Positions 6,867-13,521 of a DNA stretch of 17,454 nt are shown piece after piece. Position 1 is the first letter of the stretch. Every line of letters starts with the position of its first letter. The stretch is taken from assembly GCA_964502665.1 (NCBI GenBank), contig CAZCXP010000040.1, positions 1 to 17,454 of the forward strand, read 5' to 3'. Under the pieces are notes generated by a model, which was not told the origin of the DNA, did no database searches, and was given only the letters and a program-made list of their open reading frames with translations. A program made the translations under genes and the position numbers. Source of the stretch: SOKG01 sp964502665 (GTDB lineage: Bacteria; Chloroflexota; Dehalococcoidia; SZUA-161).

Positions 6867-8072
6867 ATGGCAAAGAAGGTTTTTCAGCGAACCAAGCCTC
6901 ACGTTAACGTGGGCACAATCGGGCACGTTGACCACGGCAAGACAACCTTGACATCGGCAATTACCAAAGTTCTAGAGGCCACCGTGGGGACCACTCAGTT
7001 CCGCTCCTTCGATTCCATAGACAATGCCCCGGAGGAGAAGGCAAGAGGGCTAACAATCGCTATCGCTCACATCGAGTATGAGACCGAGAAGCGCCACTAC
7101 GCCCATGTGGATTGCCCAGGCCACGCTGACTACATCAAGAACATGATAACAGGTGCCGCCCAGATGGATGGGGCTATACTGGTGGTAGCTGCAGATGACG
7201 GGGTAATGCCTCAAACCAGAGAACATCTCCTCCTCGCTCGCCAAGTAGAGGTGCCCGCGATAGTTGTCGCCCTAAACAAAGTGGACATGGTAGACGATCC
7301 CGAGCTATTGGAAGTCACAGAGCTCGAGTTGAGGGAAGAGTTGCTCCCCAAATACGGCTTTCCCGGAGATCAGATTCCCATTGTGCGGGTGAGCGCCCTC
7401 AAGGCCCTGGAGTGTGGCTGCTCCAAGAGGGAATGCCAGTGGTGTGGCCAGATCTTGAAGCTCACGGACGCCGTAGACGACTACATTCCCATGCCCAAGC
7501 GCGCTGCGGACAAGCCGTTCCTCATGCCTGTAGAGGATGTCTTCGGCATCAAGGGACGAGGCACTGTGGCCACCGGCAGGGTGGAGCGGGGCACCATAAA
7601 AGTGGGGCAGGAAGTTGAGATAGTTGGAATGAAGGAAACAAGGAAAACGGTCGTCACCGGTGTAGAGATGTTCCACAAGATTCTGGAGGGAGGAGAGCCG
7701 GGGGATGCCATTGGCTGTCTGCTCAGAGGCATAGAACGCGATGAGGTGGAACGAGGACAGGTGCTGGCGAACGTTGGCTCGATTAAGCCTCATACTCACT
7801 TTGAAGCTCAGGTATATATATTGACCAAAGAAGAGGGAGGCCGCCATACCCCGTTCTTCAACGGATACAAACCGCAGTTCTATATCAGGACCATGGATGT
7901 CACCGGCTCTATCGAGCTGCCCAGCGGAGTGGAGATGGCAATGCCTGGCGATGACATTAGACTGAAAGTGAAGCTACTTGTTCCTATAGCCATGGAGGAA
8001 GGTGTGAGATTCGCCATTAGAGAAGGCGGCAGAACAGTAGGGGCGGGATTGGTCACAGCCGTAACAGAGTAA
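6867..8072 (+). CDS. tuf: Translation elongation factor Tu
   Basis: A 401-residue GTPase that delivers aminoacyl-tRNA to the ribosome. The G motifs are clear: GHVDHGKT (19-26), switch I with Thr63 (RGLTIAIAH), DCPGH (82-86), NKVD (137-140) and SALK (176-179). Domains II (FGIKGRGTVATGRVERG) and III (GYKPQFYIRTMDVTG) complete it. SD GGGAGGAG lies at 6854-6861. Two things are unusual. Switch I reads LTIAIAHIEY where the usual form is ITINTAHVEY. In addition, residues 183-193 contain four cysteines spaced C-x-C-x4-C-x2-C at the end of the G domain, where E. coli EF-Tu has an acidic, Cys-free segment; this resembles a metal-binding knuckle. It heads the tuf-rpmG-secE-nusG-rplK-rplA series and is cotranscribed with the three tRNAs (inferred). 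Confidence 0.97.
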   Translation: MAKKVFQRTKPHVNVGTIGHVDHGKTTLTSAITKVLEATVGTTQFRSFDSIDNAPEEKARGLTIAIAHIEYETEKRHYAHVDCPGHADYIKNMITGAAQMDGAILVVAADDGVMPQTREHLLLARQVEVPAIVVALNKVDMVDDPELLEVTELELREELLPKYGFPGDQIPIVRVSALKALECGCSKRECQWCGQILKLTDAVDDYIPMPKRAADKPFLMPVEDVFGIKGRGTVATGRVERGTIKVGQEVEIVGMKETRKTVVTGVEMFHKILEGGEPGDAIGCLLRGIERDEVERGQVLANVGSIKPHTHFEAQVYILTKEEGGRHTPFFNGYKPQFYIRTMDVTGSIELPSGVEMAMPGDDIRLKVKLLVPIAMEEGVRFAIREGGRTVGAGLVTAVTE

Positions 8073-8075
8073 GAA

Positions 8076-8243
8076 ATGGCAAAGAAAGCTGAGGCTCGAA
8101 TCGTTATCCATCTCGCCTGTACCCAATGCAAGGAGAGAACATACACCAGCAATAAGAACAAGAAGAACGACCCGGGAAGGCTGGAGTTGAGCAAGTACTG
8201 CCCTCGTTGCCGGGTTCACACCTTGCACCGAGAGACAAGATAA
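8076..8243 (+). CDS. rpmG: 50S ribosomal protein L33
   Basis: A 55-residue L33 of the large ribosomal subunit. It starts MAKKAEARIVIHLACTQC and ends CPRCRVHTLHRETR. The two CxxC pairs (C15/C18 and C42/C45) mark the zinc-binding (C+) form of L33. The ATG is 3 nt after the tuf stop. No strong SD is visible beyond the A/G-rich TAAGAA, which points to coupling with tuf. The tuf-rpmG-secE-nusG order is the standard bacterial arrangement. Confidence 0.93.
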   Translation: MAKKAEARIVIHLACTQCKERTYTSNKNKKNDPGRLELSKYCPRCRVHTLHRETR

Positions 8244-8261
8244 ATAGACACCGAGAGCAAA

Positions 8262-8477
8262 TTGAGGCGTCAGGTTTCGGTAAGAGGACAAGGAAAACAA
8301 AGGTTCAAATTCATCGGTGAGACTGTATCAGAGTTAAGAAAGGTGGTTTGGCCCACAAGGCAAGAAGCCACCTATCTAACTACAATTGTAATTGTCGTCA
8401 CCGTGGCAGTGGCTATTACCCTCTGGGTGATTGACTTTGGGTTTTCCGAATTGATAGATGCAATTATACTCAGGTGA
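8262..8477 (+). CDS. secE: Preprotein translocase subunit SecE
   Basis: A 71-residue single-span SecE, part of the SecYEG channel in the cytoplasmic membrane. The conserved amphipathic region FIGETVSELRKVVWPTRQEA (residues 17-36) is followed by one transmembrane helix (about 40-58, TIVIVVTVAVAITLWVI). TTG at 8262 is the only standard start in frame before the conserved region, and its SD is weak. The position between rpmG and nusG is classical. Confidence 0.92.
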   Translation: MRRQVSVRGQGKQRFKFIGETVSELRKVVWPTRQEATYLTTIVIVVTVAVAITLWVIDFGFSELIDAIILR

Positions 8478-8497
8478 CGCTACCAGACACCATGGGC

Positions 8498-8557
8498 AGG
8501 AAATAGAAGATCGGCATTGCTGTGACAGCAGCCTCCGCATCAATGGATTTATTTCCT
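8498..8557 (+). promoter_or_regulatory. Possible stem-loop in the secE-nusG spacer
   Basis: The 107-nt gap before nusG contains an outer inverted repeat AGGAAATA (8498-8505) / TATTTCCT (8550-8557) and an inner hairpin TGCTG-TGA-CAGCA (8518-8530). There is no T-tract, so it is not a standard terminator. It could be an mRNA structure or processing site. It is recorded as structure only; function is unknown. Confidence 0.3.
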
Positions 8558-8584
8558 CGAACTTCTAAGATTGGGTAGATCTTT

Positions 8585-9133
8585 GTGGAAGAAAACGAAA
8601 AGGAATGGTACGTAATCCACACCTACTCGGGATACGAAGACCGGGTCAAGACAAACCTGGAGCATCGCATTGAGTCCATGGATGTCAGGGACAAGATCTT
8701 CCAGGTAGTGGTGCCTACAGAAGACGAGATGGAGATAAAGGATGGCCAGCGACGCACCGTGGCCAAGAAGATATTCCCCGGTTATATCATGGTCGAGATG
8801 ATCATGGATGAGGAGAGCTGGCATGTTGTGCGCAACACCCCAGGGGTCACTGGGATCGTAAGCACCCAAGATGACAAAGGCAAAATCGAACCTGTTTCCC
8901 TCGACGAGGACGAGGTTAAATCTATTCTCAAGCAGATGGAGGCTAAGATACCGAGGGTCAGAGTAGGCTTCTCCAGGGGACAGAGCGTTCGCATAGTTGA
9001 CGGGCCTTTCATTGATTTCATCGGGGTGGTTGACGACCTCAATGAGGAGAAGGGCAAAGTAAAGGTCATGGTTTCCTTCTTCGGGCGGGAGACTCCTGTG
9101 GAACTAGACTTTCTGCAGGTGGAAAGGCTGTGA
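8585..9133 (+). CDS. nusG: Transcription termination/antitermination factor NusG
   Basis: A 182-residue NusG that binds RNA polymerase and modulates pausing, termination and coupling to translation. The NGN domain is at the N-terminus (WYVIHTYSGYEDRVKTNL; FPGYIMVEM; WHVVRNTPGVTGIV). The KOW domain is C-terminal (FSRGQSVRIVDGPFIDFIG onward, ending FGRETPVELDFLQVERL). The start is GTG 8585 with only a weak upstream SD (GGGTAG, 8572-8577). No insertion is seen and length is normal. Confidence 0.95.
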   Translation: MEENEKEWYVIHTYSGYEDRVKTNLEHRIESMDVRDKIFQVVVPTEDEMEIKDGQRRTVAKKIFPGYIMVEMIMDEESWHVVRNTPGVTGIVSTQDDKGKIEPVSLDEDEVKSILKQMEAKIPRVRVGFSRGQSVRIVDGPFIDFIGVVDDLNEEKGKVKVMVSFFGRETPVELDFLQVERL

Positions 9134-9180
9134 CCTGCGAGCTACATAGGATGACACAAATGGCTGCGGATGGTATATAG

Positions 9181-9396
9181 GGAAATTCTAAATACTAATT
9201 TCGAAGCACTAAACAAATCCGAATTGCAAAATGCAAAAAGAAAACTGTGGAGCAAAATTCAGAATGGGTAGCGTGGCGTCGTGACAGGAGTCACGACGAA
9301 TGATTCGTTGCCACAGGAGTGGCAACGCTACGCTTGAAATTTGAACATTCGATATTGTTTAGGATTTCGCGCTTCGAATTTGGTGCTTAATTAAGG
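9181..9396. repeat. MITE-like palindromic repeat element, family A, copy 2
   Basis: This fills most of the nusG-rplK gap. Imperfect terminal inverted repeats of about 45 nt are visible: the left end (9181-9227) read on the minus strand resembles the right end (about 9350-9396), sharing GATTTGTTTAG-like and GCTTCGAA words. The centre is a nested structure. An outer stem GTAGCGT/ACGCTAC (9268-9274 / 9325-9331) encloses two perfect 9-bp hairpins, CGTCGTGAC-AGGA-GTCACGACG (9277-9298) and CGTTGCCAC-AGGA-GTGGCAACG (9306-9327). No coding potential is seen. The right end abuts the rplK SD. The right half matches 1-136. Confidence 0.8.
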
Positions 9397-9404
9397 TTGG
9401 AAAA

Positions 9405-9830
9405 ATGGCAAAGAAGCTCAAGGCAGTAGTCAAACTTCAGATAGAGGCGGGGAAGGCGACCCCGGCTCCACCCGTTGGCCCTGCTCTGGGGCAACACGGG
9501 GTCAATATCATGGCCTTCTGCAAGGAATACAACGACCAGACTTCATCCCAGGCAGGCTCGATTGTTCCTGTGGAGATAACTATCTATGAAGATCGCTCCT
9601 TCACCTTCGTCACCAAGACACCACCTGCGGCCGATTTGCTCAAAAGAGCGCTGGGCTTGGAGAAGGGAACTGACAATCCCAGGCGCAATAAAATCGGCAG
9701 CCTTCCCCGAGAGAAGATCCGCGAGATTGCCGAACTCAAACTCAAAGACCTAAATGCCATCGATCTCGAAGGGGCCATGAGGATGGTAGAAGGTACAGCA
9801 CGAAGCATGGGTATCAACATCATAAGCTAG
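9405..9830 (+). CDS. rplK: 50S ribosomal protein L11
   Basis: A 141-residue L11 of the GTPase-associated centre. The N-terminal KLQIEAGKATPAPPVGPALG and GVNIMAFCKEYND motifs, and the C-terminal rRNA-binding segment ending EGTARSMGI, are diagnostic. The ATG has a modest SD TAAGG at 9392-9396, which lies at the very edge of the upstream repeat element. It is followed 7 nt later by rplA. Confidence 0.97.
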   Translation: MAKKLKAVVKLQIEAGKATPAPPVGPALGQHGVNIMAFCKEYNDQTSSQAGSIVPVEITIYEDRSFTFVTKTPPAADLLKRALGLEKGTDNPRRNKIGSLPREKIREIAELKLKDLNAIDLEGAMRMVEGTARSMGINIIS

Positions 9831-9837
9831 GGGCAGC

Positions 9838-10551
9838 ATGGGGAAACACGGTAAAAAGCATCTTGAAGCACTAACCAAGGTGGATGGGAATAAGACATAT
9901 CATCCCCAAGAGGCGATCAGCCTCGCTAAGCAGGTGTCCTTCGCCGGATTCGACGAGACAGTTGAGCTCCACCTGCGTATGGGGGTTGACCCCCGCCACG
10001 CTGACCAGCAAGTCCGTGGAGTAGCTCTCCTGCCTAACGGCCTGGGCAAGGCGGTGCGAGTCCTGGTCTTTACTCAAGGCGAGGCAGAAAAGGCCGCCCG
10101 GGAGGCTGGAGCCGACTATGTTGGCGGGGACGAGTTGATTAAGAAGATTGAGGATGGCTGGCTCGAATTCGATGTCGCTATCGCCACCCCAGATATGATG
10201 CCCAGGATCGGCAGACTGGGCAAGGTCTTGGGACGACGAGGACTGATGCCAAATCCCAAATCAGGCACCGTCGCACAACCCGGCGATCTACCCCAGGTTA
10301 TTGCAGACGCTCGCAAAGGCCGGGTGGAATTCAAGTTGGACAAGACCGCCATCATCCATACGCCAGTAGGCAAGATCAGCTTCGATGACGAGAAACTACT
10401 GGAAAACCTGGCCGCAATGGTTGATGCAGTGGTCAGGGCAAAGCCCAGCGGCGCCAAGGGTCAGTTTATTAGGAGTGCCACGCTGACGACCTCGATGGGA
10501 CCTGGAATTAAGCTTGATCTGGCTCCTACCCTTTCCCTGACTACCGCTTAA
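9838..10551 (+). CDS. rplA: 50S ribosomal protein L1
   Basis: A 237-residue L1 of the ribosomal L1 stalk, which can also bind its own mRNA in many bacteria. The L1 signature DMMPRIGRLGKVLGRRGLMP followed by NPKSGTV is present, as is FKLDKTAIIH and a C-terminal SSxG-like LTTSMGPGIKLD. It directly follows rplK. The usual neighbour rplJ does not come next: two metabolic genes intervene. Confidence 0.97.
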   Translation: MGKHGKKHLEALTKVDGNKTYHPQEAISLAKQVSFAGFDETVELHLRMGVDPRHADQQVRGVALLPNGLGKAVRVLVFTQGEAEKAAREAGADYVGGDELIKKIEDGWLEFDVAIATPDMMPRIGRLGKVLGRRGLMPNPKSGTVAQPGDLPQVIADARKGRVEFKLDKTAIIHTPVGKISFDDEKLLENLAAMVDAVVRAKPSGAKGQFIRSATLTTSMGPGIKLDLAPTLSLTTA

Positions 10552-10617
10552 CGGTCGGCTTTGTTCCCAGTTCAGCCACAGCAGATAGAGCGGCATGACT
10601 TTGCGAAAGGAGACTAA

Positions 10618-12042
10618 ATGGCAGGGATTGTTTCCTACGGGGCTTACATACCCATTTACCGGCTGAGCCGTAATCTAATCTGGCTAACATGGGGCGGCAT
10701 ACCTCTCGCCGGAGAGAAAGCGGTCGCCAACTTCGATGAAGACAGCATTACCATGGCAGTAGAAGCCGGCAACAATTGCCTGCGAGGCATTGACCGGGCT
10801 GAAGTCGAAGGCCTATTTCTAGCTTCCACCACGACTCCTTACAAAGAGAAGCAGTGTGCCAACCTGGTCGCTGAAGCACTCGACCTCGGGCGCAGCACCA
10901 TAACCGCCGACTTCGCCAATTCCCTGAGATCAGGAACCATTGCCATGCGAGCTGCCCTGGATGCCATCGCTGCTGGCTCGGCAAAAAAGGTTCTGGTAGT
11001 TGCCTCAGACTGCCGATTAGGGCAGCTTTCCACTGAGTACGAAGGGGCATTTGGAGACGGAGCCGCTGCCATCCTTCTGGGTGACTCTGACGTAATCGCA
11101 AGCGTTGATGCAAGTCATACACACTATGACGACATAATGGACCTGTGGCGATTGGATGGCGATACTTTCGTCAGATCATGGGAGGACCGCTTCATCATCA
11201 CCCACGGCTATCTGGAAAACACTCATCAGGCCGTTACGGACATCATGGAGAGATGCGGGCTGACGCCAGCCGATTTCTCCAAGGTTGTCCTCTACGCTTT
11301 CGATGCCAGGAGACATCAGCAATTGGCAAGAAGGCTCAACATTGACACCAGTACCCAACTTCAAGACAACATGTTCTCGACGGTAGGCAATACCGGCGCC
11401 GCTTATACACTTATGATGCTGGTCGCCGCCTTAGAAGAGGCAAAGTCTGGTGAAAAGATGCTGGTCGCTAACTACGGTGATGGCGCGGATGCCTTCGTCC
11501 TCACCATCACTGAGGGGATAGAAAAGGTAGGAGATCGCCGAGGGATAAAATACCACTTGCCATCAAAGATGGCCCTGCCTAACTACGACAAGTACCTGCG
11601 CTACCGTGGCCTCCTCCAGGGATGGGCTCATTGGGAGAATCAGTCCGCAGCCACTATCTCGTGGCGGGATCGCAGGTGGAACATCAACTGCCGTGGCGCG
11701 AAATGTCTGGTCTGCGGCAATATCAACTTCCCGCCGCAGAGGGTCTGCATGTACTGCCAGAGCAAGGACCAGTTCGAGGAGATCCGCCTCGCGGAGAGAA
11801 GCGCCAAGCTTTTCACCTACAGCAAGGATTTCCTCGGACCCAGCCTCGACCCCCCGATCATCCTATGTATCATCGACTTCGATGAGGGAGGAAGGTTCTA
11901 CGCCCAGATGACAGACCGCGACCCTGATAAGGTTGAAGACGGGATGCCCGTCGAGCTCACCTTCAGATGGATGCACAGCGAACGCGGTATCCGCAACTAT
12001 TACTGGAAATGCCGCCCTCTGCGAATGGCCCAAGGAGGCTGA
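10618..12042 (+). CDS. HMG-CoA-synthase-like thiolase-fold protein fused to DUF35 Zn-ribbon/OB domain
   Basis: A 474-residue two-part protein. Residues about 1-300 have the KAS III/HMG-CoA-synthase fold: GIVSYGAYIP start, AFGDGAAAILLG, STVGNTGAAYT, and NYGDGADAFVL. Residues about 325-460 are a DUF35 module with a zinc ribbon (C363, C366, C377, C380) and an OB domain. Residues equivalent to the HMG-CoA synthase catalytic set look replaced: Cys by L103 (NSLRSGT), His by about D229 (AFDARRH), and Glu by Thr in STTTPY. Canonical HMG-CoA synthesis is therefore unlikely, and MEP genes in the window make a mevalonate role unnecessary. In Archaea, DUF35 bridges thiolase and HMG-CoA synthase; related DUF35/thiolase-fold pairs act as steroid side-chain aldolases. 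The true reaction is unknown. Strong SD AAAGGAG at 10605-10611; next gene 3 nt away. Confidence 0.8.
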   Translation: MAGIVSYGAYIPIYRLSRNLIWLTWGGIPLAGEKAVANFDEDSITMAVEAGNNCLRGIDRAEVEGLFLASTTTPYKEKQCANLVAEALDLGRSTITADFANSLRSGTIAMRAALDAIAAGSAKKVLVVASDCRLGQLSTEYEGAFGDGAAAILLGDSDVIASVDASHTHYDDIMDLWRLDGDTFVRSWEDRFIITHGYLENTHQAVTDIMERCGLTPADFSKVVLYAFDARRHQQLARRLNIDTSTQLQDNMFSTVGNTGAAYTLMMLVAALEEAKSGEKMLVANYGDGADAFVLTITEGIEKVGDRRGIKYHLPSKMALPNYDKYLRYRGLLQGWAHWENQSAATISWRDRRWNINCRGAKCLVCGNINFPPQRVCMYCQSKDQFEEIRLAERSAKLFTYSKDFLGPSLDPPIILCIIDFDEGGRFYAQMTDRDPDKVEDGMPVELTFRWMHSERGIRNYYWKCRPLRMAQGG

Positions 12043-12045
12043 AAG

Positions 12046-13224
12046 ATGGAAAGCATTAAGGATAAAGTCGCTATCGTAGGTATGGGTTGCAGTAAATTCG
12101 GGGAGCGCTGGGATTGCAGCGCCTGGGACCTGGTTGTCGAAGCGGCCTACGAAGCTTTCGAAGACGCCGGGGTCGGACCCAAAGATATCCAGGCGGCATG
12201 GTCGGGCACCCTTGGATTCCAAGGCGGCCAAAGCCTTGCCTATCCCCTCAAGCTGGATTATATCCCCATTGTCAGGGTGGAGAACCTTTGTGGCACCGGC
12301 CTGGAGACCATCAGGGCAGCTACTTACGCGCTGATTGCCAAGGCTTATGACCTCGTCCTTTGCGTTGGCTTCGAAAAGACCAAGGACCGGGGTGTGGGAG
12401 GTCTGGGCTCTGGCGAGCCCATGGGTGGCGTACATCCGGTGTTTGGAATCCAGGCGACCCCGCCGGGGCGCTATGCCCTGGCAGCCACCAAGTACTTCGC
12501 TATGTACGGAGCGGAGAAAAAGCACCTCGCTATGATCTCGGTGAAGAGCCACTATAACGGTGCCCGCAATCCCAAGGCCCACCTGCGCCGTGAGATAACA
12601 GTGGAACAGGCTCTAAACGCCCCCATAATTGCCTGGCCTCTGGGGCTCTTCGACTGCTGCGGGGTAACCGATGGCGCCGCCGCTGCCATCCTCTGCCGCG
12701 CTGAGGACGCTCCAAAATTCAGGAAGGACTTCATCACCGTCAAGGCGTTGGGCAATTCGGCAGGCCCCGGCTGCGGCAAGATGATGACCGATTATGACTG
12801 GGTGCACTGGGAGGAAACCTACAGGGCCACCCAGCAGGTATATCAGCAGGCCGGAATCAAAGACCCGCGTAAAGAGCTCGATTTAGTGGAGTGTCACGAT
12901 TGCTTCTCCATCGCCGAGCTCATGTGCTATGAGGCTATGGGCTTCTGTGAGCGTGGAACAGCCAAACACGATATCGAAGCGGGCACGTTTGCTTTGGACG
13001 GCGAGGTAGCCTTTAATGCCGGCGGCGGCCTGAAGTCGTTCGGCCACCCTGTTGGCGCCAGCGGCATCAGAGAGGTTTACGAGATATACAAGCAGGTCCA
13101 GGGCAAAGCCGAAGAGCCATCCCGCCAGCTTAAGAACGTTGAACTGGGAATAGCTCATAACCAGGGAGGACATCCAGGCACCTTTATGTGCAGCATGGGC
13201 ATTTTCGGTGTGCCCGGCCGCTAA
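12046..13224 (+). CDS. SCP2/SCP-x-type thiolase
   Basis: A 392-residue thiolase-superfamily protein of the sterol-carrier-protein-x-like group. The N-terminal AIVGMGCSKFGE, nucleophile candidate C82 (VENLCGTGLE), EC-HDCF motif (H284) and NAGGGLKSFGHPVGASG (H334) are all present, so the thiolase active site looks intact. The C-terminus (AHNQGGHPGTF) is also typical. It is probably a partner of the preceding DUF35-fused protein: the gap is 3 nt with SD AAGGAGG (12032-12038), and thiolase/HMG-CoA-synthase/DUF35 proteins form complexes in Archaea. Likely substrates are acyl-CoA thioesters, in either C-C cleavage or condensation. The substrate cannot be told from sequence. Confidence 0.83.
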   Translation: MESIKDKVAIVGMGCSKFGERWDCSAWDLVVEAAYEAFEDAGVGPKDIQAAWSGTLGFQGGQSLAYPLKLDYIPIVRVENLCGTGLETIRAATYALIAKAYDLVLCVGFEKTKDRGVGGLGSGEPMGGVHPVFGIQATPPGRYALAATKYFAMYGAEKKHLAMISVKSHYNGARNPKAHLRREITVEQALNAPIIAWPLGLFDCCGVTDGAAAAILCRAEDAPKFRKDFITVKALGNSAGPGCGKMMTDYDWVHWEETYRATQQVYQQAGIKDPRKELDLVECHDCFSIAELMCYEAMGFCERGTAKHDIEAGTFALDGEVAFNAGGGLKSFGHPVGASGIREVYEIYKQVQGKAEEPSRQLKNVELGIAHNQGGHPGTFMCSMGIFGVPGR

Positions 13225-13250
13225 GATAATAGTTGACTGCAAGATTATCT

Positions 13251-13384
13251 GTAGTTCCCCTCCCCTGGCGGGAGGGGATCAAGGGGAGGGGGGAAATCAC
13301 CCTCATCCTTCGGCAAGCCTTGGCCTGGCCAAGGCCAGGGCTCAGGACAGGCTCTAGCCTCTCCCTTCGAGGGAGAGGGAGTAG
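13251..13384. repeat. GC-rich palindromic intergenic repeat, family B
   Basis: Three hairpins occur in a row: TCCCCTCCC/GGGAGGGGA (13256-13278, 9 bp), CCTTGGCC-T-GGCCAAGG (13318-13334) and CCTCTCCCT-TCG-AGGGAGAGG (13358-13378). The ends are roughly inverted copies of each other (GTAGTTCCCCTCCCC against GGGAGAGGGAGTAG), as in a miniature mobile element. No coding potential is seen. It lies between the thiolase gene and the L10 leader. Similar CCCTCTCCC-type repeats are common in Chloroflexi and related genomes (recollection, not searched). Confidence 0.65.
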
Positions 13385-13397
13385 AATTGAATAGCGC

Positions 13398-13500
13398 CAT
13401 AGACAGCAGGTGCCAAAGTGGCTCAAACCTGTGCCTGCCGAGGCAATTCTTCTTGAATAAGAGGAGTCCTTTGGGCTGCAGGCACTGAGGACTCTTCTTT
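13398..13500 (+). ncRNA. L10 leader (ribosomal protein autoregulatory RNA)
   Basis: The hallmark words of the L10 leader are present: AGACAGCAGGTGCC at 13401-13414 and CCTGCCGAGG at 13434-13443. GCAGG (13406-13410) pairs with CCTGC (13434-13438) around a small GCCA/TGGC hairpin (13412-13422). In known examples, L10 or the L10-(L12)4 complex binds here to repress rplJL. Downstream is an attenuator (13459-13499) whose loop contains GCAGGCAC (13478-13485), an exact complement of GTGCCTGC (13431-13438). That allows an alternative fold. The position directly before rplJ fits. Confidence 0.85.
13459..13499 (+). terminator. Rho-independent attenuator before rplJ
   Basis: Twelve-base-pair stem AAGAGGAGTCCT (13459-13470) / AGGACTCTTCTT (13488-13499) with one G-T wobble, a 17-nt loop and a short U-rich end (TTCTTTATTA). 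It is located between the L10 leader and the rplJ SD, so it acts as a leader attenuator rather than an operon terminator. Confidence 0.7.
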
Positions 13501-13521
13501 ATTAGTAGGGGGACAAAAGCG

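Noticed and set aside
9181..9396. Remnant insertion sequence with transposase
   Set aside because: It has inverted ends but no frame of useful length or transposase motif; treated as a non-autonomous repeat.
10552..10617. Promoter or leader before the DUF35-fused gene
   Set aside because: The 66-nt gap shows a strong SD but no -35/-10 pair or hairpin with T-tract, so read-through from rplA is the simpler view.
11863..12582. A 239-codon minus-strand frame spanning the DUF35 fusion/thiolase junction
   Set aside because: It crosses two confidently identified plus-strand genes and shows no recognisable domain.
13233..13260. Promoter for rplJ starting with TTGACT at 13233
   Set aside because: No acceptable -10 hexamer is found 16-18 nt downstream; that stretch is the GC-rich repeat.
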